Positions 1 to 11,781 are shown, counted from the first letter of the stretch. The stretch: 64,000 nucleotides of DNA from Sweltsa coloradensis (GCA_024449915.1 JAMZAV010002218.1:124001-188000); one strand, 5' to 3'. Translations and numbers: made by a program. The notes: a model not told the origin generated them from the letters alone.

Positions 1-49
1 AATCCTGATTATTTTGGTGTTCTGTAGAGTTGGGCTCAAGTTATAATTA

Positions 50-600
50 ATCCTTACTATTAAGACACTTTTACCCAAGAACAAGTCCCGCTGTCTCACC
101 ATTAACCACTTGAGCTCGCCGGCCACTGCTGTGAGTGGATGGTTCCGAGAAGAAACTAACATTTTCTGAGATCTATTATGATAGTGGGGTGAACGCGTAC
201 GAAGTGTCGGGAGAGGTTGGGCCTGCGGGTATCCTAATTAACAAAGTACGATCACATCCTTGATGGCAATTTGGGCTTGCCGACCCGTGACGCGAGTATC
301 GAAGAACAACTTCCTATGTATGGACTTAGGTGTAGTCGCGTGATTTACTTCTTCGTTGTGCGAGATTGCTAATGCGGAGGTAAGATCTAACTCTTTAATT
401 ACACTTTTCCCCATCAAATGTCCCCTCAACTGATATGGCAGGCACCATCTCAGGACGTCCGGCACTGTATGACTTTTTCTCGAGGAACGAATACCTTGTC
501 ATGGTCTATAATCGTGATTTTCGGCGTGAAATGGTACTGATGGTGTCGTTGTGGAGAGGTTGGGCTCAGTGCTGGAGGTAATGTTATCTTACTATATAGT
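50..600 (+). pseudogene. degraded extra copies of gene A exon 9
   Basis: Two corrupted copies of the exon at 614-800 lie directly upstream of it. The first (about 60-240) shares blocks such as GCTGTCTCA, GGCCACTGCTG and GAGATCTATTATGATAGT. The second (about 415-590) keeps CGAGGAACGAA, ACCTTGTCATG and GTGGAGAGGTTGGGCTCAG, followed by the same donor GGAG|GTAATGTTATCTTA. Both differ from the intact exon by many one- and two-base indels, so neither can be read as protein. They are either decayed tandem exon duplicates or poorly resolved reads of the same exon. Confidence 0.6.
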
Positions 601-613
601 TACACTTTCCCAG

Positions 614-800
614 CACAATGTCCAGCTGTCTCAACTCCTTGGCAGGCAATATCTTCGAGGACTTCGTCCGGCCGCTGCTGATGAGCGGGAAGGTATCCGA
701 GGAACGAACTAACCTTGTCATGAGATCTATAGTCGTGATAGTCGGCGTGATATGGGTGTTGATGGTGTTCGTTGTGGAGAGGTTGGGCTCAGTGCTGGAG
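614..800 (+). CDS. gene A exon 9 (TM8 and following helix)
   Basis: A 187-nt exon between a CAG acceptor (611-613) and GAG|GTAATG. It is the same length as gene B exon 9 (32723-32909). It encodes a peptide starting around STMSSCLNSLAGNIFEDF. The LSTxS-xLNSLA segment is the SLC5 TM8 motif; its Ser/Thr pair helps form the Na2 sodium site in this family. A second hydrophobic helix (SIVVIVGVIWVLMVFVV) follows. This exon ends with ERLGSVLE, where gene B has AELGDVFE. Confidence 0.82.
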
Positions 801-3800
801 GTAATGTTATCTTAGTATTTAAGTTATATTTTACGGAAACATGTGCGAATTAAATGCTTTTAGTCCCATTTCAAGAAGGGTTTCTACGCTTATCGAGAAG
901 TGCATCAAATGTTTGAAGGTGTTTAGAAACATATTAAAAATTAAAGTGAATCCTGTTATTTGTGTTTTCTACTTTGACAAAGAATTTAAATAATCCTTTT
1001 TAAAACACTTTAATTACTACACAAGAACTACAGTTTGTCTCACCATATCCTGAGCCCGGCGTTTTAGGGTTCAAAGAAACTAGGATGTCGCCAGCTCTAT
1101 TATGAAAGGTTGTAAACCGTCCGAAGTTGACGGGAAGGATCGGGCTCACTCCTTAACAAAGTACAATCTCAACTTCGTCCGCCGCTGCTGATGAGTGTGG
1201 TTCAAACACTCCCTAGTATGAGAATCTATTGTCGTGTATGCGTGATGGTTTGATGGTGTTCGTTTGGGAGCTGGGCCCTCAGTGCTAGGTAATGCCACAG
1301 TAATTTAAGTTACACTCGCTACAAACATCCTCGAATTAAATGCTTTTAAGTCCGCATTCAAGAACGGTTTCTACGCTCATCGAAAGTCCATTCAGCTGTT
1401 GAAAGGTGTTAGATATTTAAATGTGACACCACATTCTTGGCTCTTTGCAGAACTTACAAAACCGTTTTAAACACTGGTAAGTTACACAAAGTTAGTAGTA
1501 AAAGGCTATTAGTGCTATCACCGAATCAACAAATTTGAAAACCTTGTTACATGAGTATTTAATGTAGACGTCTTTACTGCATTGCTATTTTCTATCTATT
1601 ATGTGGAGAAGCGTTATTGTACAATATTGGTGGCAATCTTATCTCAAAATCTCGGTGAATAGTAGAAATTGTCTGCTCAGTTAGCGACTCTCAGGGGAAT
1701 GATAAGCTGATGACACTTTGTTCTGCTTTTGTATGCTTCTTTGCACACTAGCCACAAGTCGTCAGCACACACTAGGTATTCTGACTGAAACTAGTTAGTT
1801 TAGTTGTAGCCGTGGTGCTGAACAACGAAGTGGATGTGGACGTAGATTCTGTAGTGCGGGGGCCTGCGATCTGTTGGTTTAATATGTGCTTGCTACTGCT
1901 TTTCAGCAGTTTCTAACAAACTATATAAACATTATTAAAACACTCAACGGACCACATAAAACATTTCTCAGATGACCATGGATGTGAATCAGCAACAAAT
2001 AATTAACAAAAAACATTGTTCAATATGAGAATTCTTAAAAAATCAGAATTTTTGAACATAAATGAACAGAATCAGACATGTTGATGAATGTCAAAGAATC
2101 ATTTTGTTTAATTTATGAAAATAGTATATAAGCGAAATTTCCAATTAATTGTCTTTAATTGCATATTATAGATTAATTTGTTGTTATGCTAAAATGAATT
2201 TTCATTTCTGCCTGCAGCTAGCCTTCAGTTTGGGGGCAATCACTGAAGGAGCTTCCATGGGACTATTTTTCCTTGGTGTCCTCTTCCCATGGGCAAACTC
2301 GAAGGTAATATTGGTGAACATTAAAGATAAGCGCTATTGACACACGGCTGGAGATCGGCACTTGAAGACTTTCCCCAACAAAACTTTGTCTACCTTAGCT
2401 CGACTTATTTTATGGTGTTGTTGTAAACATGTTCAACTCACGTGAGTTTCCAACCAACACATAATAGAGTTAATGTTCTCATCGTTACTTCGTGCATTTG
2501 ATAGTCATGAACTTTTGTTTCGGGCATTTTATTTCTTAATCTTGAAATGGATTTGGCACTATACGCTAGCTTTCGATCTAATACTCCGTGCCGAAGCTGA
2601 CAAGATGCATGTAACTATTACAATGGTGTAGCCACGGTGCAGCGTATTCACCTGCTAAACTTAAAAATGCATTTTATTGAGGCTAACATAGTAATGAATT
2701 TACACATTAACAGAACACTTATTGGGTCCACCATGACCTCTAAAAAAATAGTCAAACTTGGGTAATTTTCGAGATAGGTCCCATCGGCAAAAATCTCCCG
2801 GATAAGAAATAATATGGGGACGATCTTTATGCCCCGTGCCTTGAAGGATTTTGATCCAAAGAAATATTGGCCAGTATTGAAGAACTCGTTAACCTTTTTT
2901 GTAAATCCGCTACATTTTGTTTTGTAATTTTGCAAGTGATTTGTTCAAGATATGCTAAGTACCAAGGAAGAGTTGTGATTTTGGAATGCATATTTGTGCG
3001 TATTTGTGTATATATTTGTGCACAGTTTGAATATATACAATTTAAAAAAATTGCATTTAAGATTGGAACGATATTCTAGTATCTATTAAAGGAACAAAAA
3101 ATCAGCAGGTAACATATGATTTAAGAAATTGACCAAAACGTGTAAAATCACAGTTGCAAGATATAATTTTTTAAATGGTCATTTTAGTGTTGTATTATGC
3201 TATAGATTATGTCATAAAATCATTTTTGCGAGTAATAGCCCCTTTAAATACGCCAGGGGTGGGGGCTTGTTGCTCGCGCTCGTCGTGCCACCGAAAGTCA
3301 TAAACACTAAAAAAAGAACACATCTTCCGAAAATCCCATTTAAAAAATACATTTTCCTTGAATGATTTTTGGTTTGCTTATTAGACTTGAGATGGCATGT
3401 AAAAAAACATGAACATGGTTTATATTTCCTAAACATAAACACTACTTCTCAAAGAATTTTCACAATTAAGCCTATATTTGCTAACTTAGATGATGTATAC
3501 ATACAATTCATTGATCTAAGATTGTTAATCACTACACAGGTGTTTTTGATTTTGGTCTGTGATAGTGATAATAAAAAACAGGATGAACTCAGCTTATCTA
3601 ATTTGAACTGTTTGTTTATTATAAAATCATTATTTTAGGTGACTCTATAATGATTTTGCTAATAATATACTCATGAGGCGAACAAAAAGGAATTTTTAAA
3701 ATAAGATAATGAAGTAACATTAAATGGACCATCTGATCAAGCGAACTACAGACAGTATGTACGATTGAACGTTATATATTTAAGGATTTTAAATATTGTA

Positions 3801-6800
3801 AATACAAATCCTTTGTCTCATTCTAGGGTGCAATATCGGGGAGCATCGTCAGTCTACTGGTCGTAGGATGGCTGGTGACAGGAGCGCAGGTGGCCATGAA
3901 GAACGGTTCAATCGTCTCTAAGCCCCTCCCATCCTCAGTGGAGGGTGCGGCTTCAACTTACACTCGCCACTTCACCTCCACCGGAGTAAGTAGGCCTAAA
4001 TTATTGTCTGTATTGTCTGTATTTGAAGAAGAGTTTTGTAGTCTCTTAGCCCCTCCTCTCTTTAGTGAAGAAGCGCGACTTCATTATTACACTCGCCACA
4101 ACTCTTCCAACCAAGTTAGTGGGCCTGCGCTATTGTCTCTATTGTTTATATTTGGTACCAGGACACTTTGTCTATTTTTTTTGTCTTAAGACATTTTATC
4201 TAATTTTTAAACATTTCGTCTACAGACATTTCGTCTAACCTCCTTTGGTATTATCAGACATTTCGACTAAAACGTTATTTCGTCTAAGTGATTTTTGTTA
4301 ATACTTCCCTAATCACAGGACGTTCATACGGACTTTGAAACTGCAGCTATCAATGCAGTCAAGACATGTGTCCCTCAAACTTGCTGCCGTGGTTATCTCT
4401 CTCATTATGGGCAGTCGATTTGGAGGCATGCTGTTCAAAAGTGTGCATTAAAAGTACCCTGTTCAGAAAATCGAGAAAGTGGCGACTCTGTCAGGATAAT
4501 ATAAGTTTACCATTTGTTCCATTGGGAGATGTTACAGACGTCTTCAACGAATTAATGAATGCATTGAATGATGATATAATAGAACTAGGTAGCTATGTAT
4601 AAACAAACTACGTGAATGGCAGGCCTAGCTAGAGGAAGACGACGTGCTGTTGGCCTGAGATTTCCTCCACAAACGTGGAACGTTCACGATATAGTTGTAA
4701 GTGGCAAACAGCGCACAAATAATGCTGTCGAGGGTTGGCATAGTAGATTGCAGAAGCTTATATTTCCACATCATGCATCAATTTAGAAGTTCATAGAACA
4801 TCTCAAGAAAGATCAGAGGGAAACAGCAGTCATAATGACACATCTTGCATGTGGAAATAACACAGTAAGGCGACCAGTTAACAAGCGCTATCTAACCAAC
4901 CAGCAACAAATTGAAAATATTGTACAAAATTACGAAGATTACAAGAATAACAACAACATAAGAAAAATAAAACATTAGACCTTTTTATTAAGGAGATTAG
5001 ACCAAATTTTTTAGACCTCAATACATACTAGACGAAAGAACTATAGACCAAAAAATACTAGACCAAATGTCCAGTTTATACCATTTGTCGCCTTAGACGA
5101 AAAAGCTGCTTAGACCAAATTACTGATTATACCAAATGTCCGTAGACAAAGAGTCAGCGCACCATATATTTGTATAAAAGTTTAATGAGACGAGGGAGCG
5201 CAGCGACTGAGCCTTGCGACGCAAGTCTAACGGGACTTGTAATTTATAAGTCAGTGTAATGTCTGTTTGTTTGTCTGTTTATTTGCACGATCCCATACAG
5301 CCGACGGCCGAACAGATTGAGCTGAAATTTTAAACAGACATCCTTGACCAGTAAACGGAGAACTACTAACAAAATGGTTAAAATCCGACATGATTTTTTA
5401 AACCTACAATAATTAAAAATAAATTTTAAAAAAGCTGAATGTGTGGGTTTTTATTTAACGACAATCCTTTTTGTTCTTGAAGAAATCATTTTTATCGAAT
5501 CATGTTTTTGAATGTCAGGCGGTGAATGCACTGCAGTGACCAAAAGGTACCGATTCTTGCACGCTCAAGGTAATCCAAAATTTCGCTCGAAGATTGAGTA
5601 AACATTGTAATCTTTACTCCTATTTCGTATGAGCTACGTTTTCCATAGCACTGTAAATTATGCATTTCAAAACATGTTCTATATATATATATATATACCT
5701 ACAACAATCCATATATATATATATAAAAAAAATACAATCCAGAAATTACAAAATCTATCACGACCGTTGTTTGAACCCGGGTCTGTACAAAATACAATTG
5801 TTATGTGTGGATTCTGAACGATCCACTTTCTAATAAATGTCTATGTGTTATTGCGGTATAAGTTACAGGCTTTTTGTCTAGGATATAACCTTCACTGTTT
5901 ATGGTGTTGTTCACTTTGTTGTTCACCTCTGGCGATATCTTACAATAGTGTCAGGTTGCTGTCAAAACCAAACGAAAGCAGTTTCCGCAATAATTGGTTC
6001 AAATAAGATATTATTACTGTTACTTTACTGTTACAATTTACTCTAACATTACAAACACAAAATGGATTGATTCTTGCACTACCAAACTCATTAAATTGAT
6101 TGTTTAAAGCATGCAATTCGATTTCTCATGCATAAGTTATTAGCACATTTACCAAAAACGCTTGGTATTTATAGTCGATAATTACAAATAACGTCAAAAT
6201 GGTGTATCACGGTTTAGAACAGCATCAAATTGAATCAATTTAACACGTCTGATATGCCAGATTTAACAATTTATCCATTACATTTTTTTTACTTTTCCAT
6301 TTTTCTTTCACTCATGTTCATCAAATTATAGTACATTCTTTAAGGAAATAAACCGTTTGGCTAACGGCCAAAATTAAGTATTCTAAAATGCTATCAAGAC
6401 AAATTTGAAATAATTTCCGGAACATTACAACAATTTCATGTTTAATCTTAAAACTATGTACATTTCTATAGTGATGAAGGCTTAGAGGCTATCAAAGTGA
6501 ACAATAGTATTTTTGAATCATTAATTTTATTTTAATTATTTATATTTTTTGGTTTCTAACCCGTTTATATAACAAGCGTTCGACGTAAGTTGGGACGTGC
6601 GTCGGAACGCGAGTTTAAGGCAGGTTGAAATTTGCATTGAAAACTCAACCGTCGTAGTCGTAGCAACTCGCGTCCGTTTAAACGCGGAATTTCTACCCGC
6701 GTAACCCTCCAACTCGCGTCCGTTTAAACACAGAATTTATACCCGCGTAACCCTCCAACTCGCGTGCGTTTAAACGCAGAATTTCTACCCGCGTAACCCT

Positions 6801-7667
6801 CCAACTCGCGTCCGTTTAAACGCAGAATTTCTACCCGCGTAACCCACCTACTCGCGTCCGTTTAAACGCAGAATTTCTACCCGCGTAACCCTCCAACTCG
6901 CGTCCGTTTAAACACAGAATTTAACACGCGTAACCCACCAACTCGCGTCCGTTTAAACGCAGAATTTCTACCCGCGTAACCCACCTACTCGCGTCCGTTT
7001 AAACGCAGAATTTCTACCCGCGTAACCCACCTACTCGCGTCCGTTTAAACGCAGAATTTCTACCCGCGTAACCCACCAACTCGCGTCCGTTTAAACGCAG
7101 AATTTCTACCCGCGTAACCCACCAACTCGCGTCGAACTATAAAAAAATAAATGGAGTCTAAAGCAACCTGTTATTATTATATTATATATATGATGCTCAT
7201 AGGGGCCCACGTCACATTGGGCCACTTCCCGGCCGCTCTCTGGCACTGCTTTGTGTCGGGAAGTGGTCCGTTGAAGCGGGCCCGAGACATGCACCAGTGT
7301 TCGAAGTCAGTAGCCCCAGGTAAAGTTACTAGCTAATTATACATTGAGTAATCCCCTAACCTCGCATGGAATATTATCGTTCTGTTCCAGGACGCTTCCC
7401 GAACCACCCTTCGTGTTGTACCGAATAGCGTTTTACTACTTCACCGTCATCGGGGCCTTCATCGTCATCATCATCGGCCTCATTGTCAGCTTCTTCACGG
7501 AGCCGCGGGACCCCGCAGACATGGACATCGCCCTGTTCCCACCGTTCCTACACAACTACATTAGACGCAAGAAGGAATTGGCTGGCCCGCCGGCAGAGAA
7601 GGAAATGCTGAACATGAAGAGACCTGGGGAAACATACACACCTACACACAATACTCAGGACACTTAA
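614..7667 (+). CDS. gene A: SLC5-family sodium-coupled solute transporter, 3' part (exons 9-12 by gene B numbering)
   Basis: The 3' end of a sodium:solute symporter gene whose first eight exons would lie left of the window. The predicted role is Na+-driven uptake of a small organic anion or vitamin across the plasma membrane; the substrate cannot be read from sequence. Exons seen: 614-800, 2218-2304, 3827-3985 and 7391-7667. The first carries the conserved TM8 signature TMSSCLNSLAGNIFEDF and the last a C-terminal TM helix and a charged cytoplasmic tail. The exon structure matches gene B except for exon 11, which is 5 nt shorter and ends in phase 0, while exon 12 needs phase 2. As read, the reading frame therefore breaks between exons 11 and 12. 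Either the sequence has an error there or the gene is damaged. Introns hold a MULE relic and a minisatellite-bearing TIR element. Confidence 0.75.
1030..1440 (+). pseudogene. degraded downstream copy of gene A exon 9 and its intron flank
   Basis: This repeats the exon at 614-800 together with about 140 bp of following intron. Shared intron blocks include GAATTAAATGCTTTTA, TTTCTACGCT and GGTGTTAGA, seen at 848-930 and again at 1333-1415. The exon part has many small deletions and is not translatable. It also shares AACAAAGTAC with the upstream copy near 240, which suggests that all copies come from one array. Confidence 0.6.
1441..2217. other. gene A intron 9, remainder
   Basis: AT-rich intron sequence with no recognisable gene, RNA or element. 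The acceptor preceding exon 10 is TTTCTGCCTGCAG at 2205-2217. Confidence 0.5.
2218..2304 (+). CDS. gene A exon 10 (TM10 helix)
   Basis: An 87-nt exon, CTGCAG|CTAGCC...TCGAAG|GTAATA. It encodes LAFSLGAITEGASMGLFFLG and then VLFPWANSK. Gene B exon 10 has the same length and reads LTISSSAITSGALLGLFALG. The peptide is one Gly-rich transmembrane helix ending in the family's FPxANxK signature. Both intron boundaries are phase-compatible with exon 9. Confidence 0.82.
2645..3250. repeat. dispersed repeat, copy 1 (unclassified)
   Basis: Matches the reverse complement of about 49750-50420. Shared blocks include ATTGGGTCCACC, GATAGGTCCCATCGGCAA, GCCCCGTG, TCACAGTTGCAAGATATAA and AATAGCCCCTTTAAA. It reads from near GCTAAACTTAAAAATGCATT to the AATAGCCCC end. 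There is no coding capacity and no clear terminal inverted repeat. Confidence 0.6.
3827..3985 (+). CDS. gene A exon 11 (TM11 region, extracellular loop)
   Basis: Acceptor TTCTAG and donor GGA|GTAAGT. It encodes GAISGSIVSLLVVGWLVTGA and then QVAMKNGS, closely matching gene B exon 11 (GALAGSIASMLFVGWLVIGS QLAMKNGS). The agreement fails after KPLPSSVEG, where gene B has the Cys of SVEGC. The exon is 159 nt against 164 nt in gene B, so its 3' phase does not suit exon 12. A small deletion near GAGGGTGCGG and a further one downstream would explain this. The exon's 3' half is duplicated just downstream. Confidence 0.72.
3914..4167 (+). repeat. tandem duplication of the exon 11 3' end and donor site
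   Basis: The segment starting GTCTCTAAGCCCCTCC at 3914 recurs as GTCTCTTAGCCCCTCC at 4041 (period 127 bp). It includes ACTCGCCAC, the donor region (GGAGTAAGTAGGCCT against CAAGTTAGTGGGCCT) and ATTGTCTxTATTG. The second copy therefore has its own donor-like GTTAGT at 4115. Confidence 0.7.
4157..5160 (+). mobile_element. Mutator-like (MULE) DNA transposon relic
   Basis: The middle of this block (about 4320-4975) encodes, across broken frames, the C-terminal part of a MULE-type transposase. One frame reads HTDFETAAINAVKTC near 4324, with RHAV and a Gly-Gln-Ser-Ile-Trp stretch. A shifted frame reads LPFVPLGDVTDVFNELM near 4507. A later one reads GRRRAVGLRFPPQTWN near 4639 and the KRYLTNQQQIENI block near 4885. 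The TDFE...A...W order is typical of MULE transposases. The flanks carry repeated CATTTCGTCTA (left) and its reverse, TAGACGAAA / TAGACCAAATGTCC (right), as expected for long terminal inverted repeats. Frameshifts and stops make it inactive. Confidence 0.72.
5182..5420 (+). repeat. R3-family repeat, 5' part
   Basis: Starts GAGACGAGGGAGCGCAGCGACTGAG, cut here to its recognisable core GAGGGAGCGCAGCGAC. It continues with a TCTGTTTGTTTGTCTG tract, CCGAACAGATTGAGCTGAAA and TTTTAAACAGACATCC. The same order appears at 53755-53960. The 3' hairpin end seen in the 53.7-kb copy is missing. Confidence 0.6.
6577..7138. mobile_element. TIR element filled with a 46-bp minisatellite
   Basis: The ends are GTTCGACGTAAGTTGG at 6578 and CCAACTCGCGTCGAAC, ending near 7136. 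These are inverted repeats of each other at 14 of 16 positions. The interior from 6665 to about 7135 is ten head-to-tail copies of a 46-bp unit (core AACTCGCGTCCGTTTAAACG, then CAGAATTTCTACCCGCGTAACC and CACC or CTCC). Each unit contains the 8-bp palindrome GTTTAAAC. No target duplication is clear and no protein is encoded. It is probably a MITE that captured or grew a minisatellite. Confidence 0.65.
7391..7667 (+). CDS. gene A exon 12 (last TM helix and C-terminal tail)
   Basis: Acceptor TGTTCCAG at 7383-7390, stop TAA at 7665-7667. Reading with one base carried from the previous exon gives TLPEPPFVLYRIAFYYFTVI, a hydrophobic helix to about VSFF, then a cytoplasmic tail with PFLHNYIRRKK and NMKRPGE. 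Gene B exon 12 reads PADPPFILYRIAFYYFSVIG and has the same PFLHKYIQRKK motif. This exon is in phase 2 at its start. Confidence 0.82.
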
Positions 7668-7735
7668 TGTTATATTTATCTTAGCCAGATAATTGTTTTC
7701 ATGCTGTTTTTACTTCTATTTTGCATTGCGTAAAA

Positions 7736-7747
7736 AATAAAAATAAA
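7736..7747 (+). terminator. gene A polyadenylation signals
   Basis: Two consecutive AATAAA hexamers (7736-7741 and 7742-7747) lie about 70-80 bp after the gene A stop codon, as expected for the mRNA 3' end. Confidence 0.6.
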
Positions 7748-7749
7748 TA

Positions 7750-10700
7750 TTATATCGCATTATAATCTATTTATTTAAAAATATAATATATCCTGAAATG
7801 TGTATAGGTTCTCAACACAACCACCTATAGGTTTCTAGTTGGGTATATTATTTGGGTAAGCTACACTTAATTAATTGAGGTATGCATCAAACTTCAGCGC
7901 AATGCTCATACGGTTGCGGGGAGAAGGTGTGGAGCGTATGGAACGTGTGAACGTAAAATGCAATTATTCGCATAAGCAGAGATATTTTTAATTCAGACTT
8001 CATACTCGACTGTTCGCTTCTCGTGTTCGTCGTCTCGTTTACAATGATATTGCATTATTAGGAGACAATTAACAAGCATCGTACACTCGTGTTGAATTGC
8101 TGGATAGGTTTACGTTATTACATTCCTATTTAATTTCTAATTTCTTACTTGTAGTGTGTTGTTAACATTGTACGAGACTTACAAACAATACTTGTGTCGC
8201 AAACAATTTCTAACTTTGTTAAAACAAATATTGTTTTTAAATCCGAATGTTATTCTACGGCTCGGTAGGTATAGTAAAGGTATGAAAATATAAAAAGGTA
8301 AAACATATTAGTGCAGAAGATTTAAAAATTGTAGAAACTCGCAGTAGCCAGTATAGGTATATGCAATCCAACATCATGATTGATTGTTTGTTATCGTCCG
8401 TATTAAATAAAATATAAATGTGATATTATTTGAATTTAAGAAGTTAAACTGCGTGCTTATTTTTAATAATTTGTGTCTACGATTTGTGACCTGAATATAG
8501 CTTATTTAAGCTTCATACCGACGAACATGGAATACGAAGCTTCAACATATTATAAATTCTCGTCAAGGTTTAGTCTACACTTCTGCGTCTGCAGTACCGT
8601 CCAAACATTGCGTTCTAACGCATCGTCTAAAAACGAGCGTTTAGACGTTTCTGCACTTGCACTCTAGTATTATTGTAAAGCACTTGTGGGATATCCGTCC
8701 CATTGTAAATAAAGAATACATATATTTACACTCAAGTAAAGGGACACCTTAGGTTTAGATAATTTTGGAGTTTGATACAACCGGTGTTGATCATGGCCTA
8801 GCTTATTTCTTTGTTTACCAAGTCAATACCCATTGAATACAATTAAAGAGCAATAATTCATGAAAATCAAGTAGCATCTATTTTTGTCGACGTGTGACAA
8901 AACTTCCAAGTTCTATACGACGATTTGTGTTTTAATTTATTGAGATTATCTTAAATGATTGAAAAGTATAACTATTGTCATGGTAACTCTGCAGTCTACA
9001 GTTATTCGAAGGGCTTGACTCCACCTGTTGTTTGAAACTGCAACCTGACTCAAGTAACCTGAGCGCGTGCACATATTTTCGAATCGTTCACATTTTTGCT
9101 TGGAAAAAAAACAAATCATTCCTGTGCAACCAATTAACAATTTTCCCTTTCTTTTCTTCGCTCACAAGGTCATTATCTTGAAAGCAGCCGAGTCTATTTG
9201 TTCGTTTCAACACGTAATTATTGTTTTTGTGACAATTTAAAGAACACAATTAAATCCATTTCGAATTAGCTGCGGCTACTTGAAGTCAATGGGTGGCGTG
9301 TCTTATACATAATCATATGGTGTCCTAATGTACGCAGGTGGAAATTATTATCGGTGGCTATATGGACAGCATCGCTGATCAGCCTTGAGAGACACACGCC
9401 CATGAGATTGCTCGCAGCTCCATACTTTCCCAACAGGAAGCCAACATTTCCCTCGGCGACAAGTTCAATTGTTCGTCAGTCATCTACAAGCATGCAAACA
9501 CCACCTTAGTTTCGTTCTCGTTTTTAATGTTGTTGTACATCTGCAATTTCAAGTTTAAGACTACTAATCGTGGAGCAAAAATACTCGAGAAAGGTACGTG
9601 CATTGATGTATAGTTTCTTATTGTCACATTTATTTTTTTAAATTATATATTAATTAATACCTCTAAAAAATGTGAGTGTTGTTATTTAAATAAAAAACAC
9701 TTACTATTTTACTGCGATCGCAAAGGTACACCTTAATTTCAATTTGTTGAGTGAAATTTCAATAATATAAATAATTAATTAGAGTGACAGCCAAATATTT
9801 TTCAATTGCACAAAACAACGTTTCCAACAGCTGCACAAGTCCCATTTCCAACTTCGCAGAATGAGTCTAACTGCATAATAATTTAGACGCTGGTAATTAT
9901 CTCAAGAAAAGTATTTTTTAATGATTCCTATGTGAAGGATGAAGTTTACGTCACCTATATTGTATCGATTGTTTTAACTTCGTCTAAATTTTTGTTGTTA
10001 ATATAAAACATGTTCTCAAAGCTCTCAACATTAGTTTGTATAGTGTATAATTTGTATTTATTATAGGTAGAAGCTACTTTTCTAATGATCTCGAAAGCAA
10101 GTGGGACTGTTGTGAAATAATATTTTCTTTAGGTGGACCTTATTCTGCTGAATAGAAAATTACAACCAACTTACAGCATTACATTATTACAATTCTTCCA
10201 ATGATAAAGGTTTTTTTAGCCTACATATGCACACAAAGAAGCAACACAATCAACAACGAAATTAGTTTATCCGAAGTAACAATACAAGCTATTCTTTAAA
10301 GTAAATACAAATAACACTATTCAATTTTTAATAACTTTACTTAGTTCACTCTTAAACACATCCTTCGATTTGATGTATCTTATCTTTGCTGCAAGTTATT
10401 ATAGTCTTTGATTCCTGAATAAAAAAACAGGCTTCATTAGTTTGCTCGTATTAAAAAAAATTATTCTTTAGAATTCTATTTCCCGTACTTGTAGTTTAAA
10501 ATGTATTAATTTGCATGCTGTTCACACAATCCGTTAAATAATCTGGCATCATTCCGTTCTTGATTTTGTTAACATTATTACTTTTGATTTTTTTATTTTT
10601 TTATTTAAAGATAGTCCCGTAGCACACATTGCAAGGTATAGCGTCAAGGTCAGAGTTGAGTAACGTCATTCTAACCTGCAATTAACACAATTATCATTAA

Positions 10701-10980
10701 TTGACTAAGTAAGAAAATAATGCCAACGGGAAACAAACTAAACTTACAGATATTATGTGACGGTCAAAATTATAATTATACATTATTCAGAATATTTATC
10801 AAATGTATGTTTTTTTGTTCTATTATACTTAATATTTTAAATTTAATTACAATTATTATTATAATTAAATAGTAAATTAGTGACGTGTAGTAAAAAAGTG
10901 TGCCGGAAAGATCTTTGCAAATAAGTACATTTGTGTATACAACTGACCATTGGTATGAATCATGGTCGATTGCATGTCTT
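7750..10980. other. intergenic DNA between genes A and B, no feature seen
   Basis: AT-rich sequence with short open frames only. No SLC5 exon, RNA gene or clear mobile element was recognised. Confidence 0.5.
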
Positions 10981-10989
10981 TACGAAAAC

Positions 10990-11290
10990 TAATAGCTACA
11001 AAGCACGGGTACAGGACTACCCAAAATAGGGAAACTGTTCGTTGCCTAATTTGCGCATACAGATATGGTGTACGTAGGTGCCGGTTCATGAATTGGCTGT
11101 TCCAGGGGTCTAGCCACTCCCCCCTTACCCTGAAACATTCTGTATCGTCCTTGTTGATAGGCAATGGTAAAAATGAAATGTCAATCGGACGTAGTGTTCA
11201 GTTATTATAGAGAAGTGACACAAGCATAGATCGACATGGACGGACCCACATAAACGTGATGCTCATATGGGAGCCTCGAACTACCTAATA
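10990..11290. repeat. dispersed repeat, related to 15170-15430
   Basis: Shares ACCCAAAATAGGG, a GGTGCCGG stretch, TCCTTGTTGA, and AAATGTCAATCGG (AAATGTCAACCGA in the partner) in the same order as about 15185-15340. It is diverged and unclassified. Confidence 0.4.
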
Positions 11291-11781
11291 ATTAAGGCCA
11301 TTTTTTGGGTTTACGTATAATCATGTTCATATTTCAAACACTTACTCTTAGGAAATGATGAATAAAAGCAGAACACCTAAATATTCGAGCAAAATTCCCC
11401 TCATAACATGTATCTTTTTCTACCCGACCGTTCTTCCGTGAGTGTGTCGTAACTCACCATATAAACCGAACATAACATTGTCGTCTGACATGCGTTATTA
11501 GGTTGATGAGATTGAATTTCAACAAAGTTGGTGATTTAGAATTATATTCGTGATTAGGAAGGGGGGGGGGGGGGGGCGTTCTATCTTAAAGAAATTTGGA
11601 ACATATGTTAAACCTTGGTTTAATAGTAGGCGACCAAGATGCTATTATGATAGTATTAGACAGAATTATAAGATTATTTTGCCGGACAGTCAATCAATAT
11701 CGAGTCAAACTTTTACGACAATAACAAACGTTGTTCGCTCCTTATTTTAGTTACTTCCGTTACATTTCCAGTATTATTTAA

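Noticed and set aside
6665..7135. Regular 46-bp repeats resembling a CRISPR array
   Set aside because: The units are contiguous and almost identical with no unique spacers, and the context is eukaryotic.
7106..7336. Overlapping open frames on both strands just before gene A exon 12
   Set aside because: No SLC5 similarity, and they begin inside or beside the minisatellite element; intron sequence.
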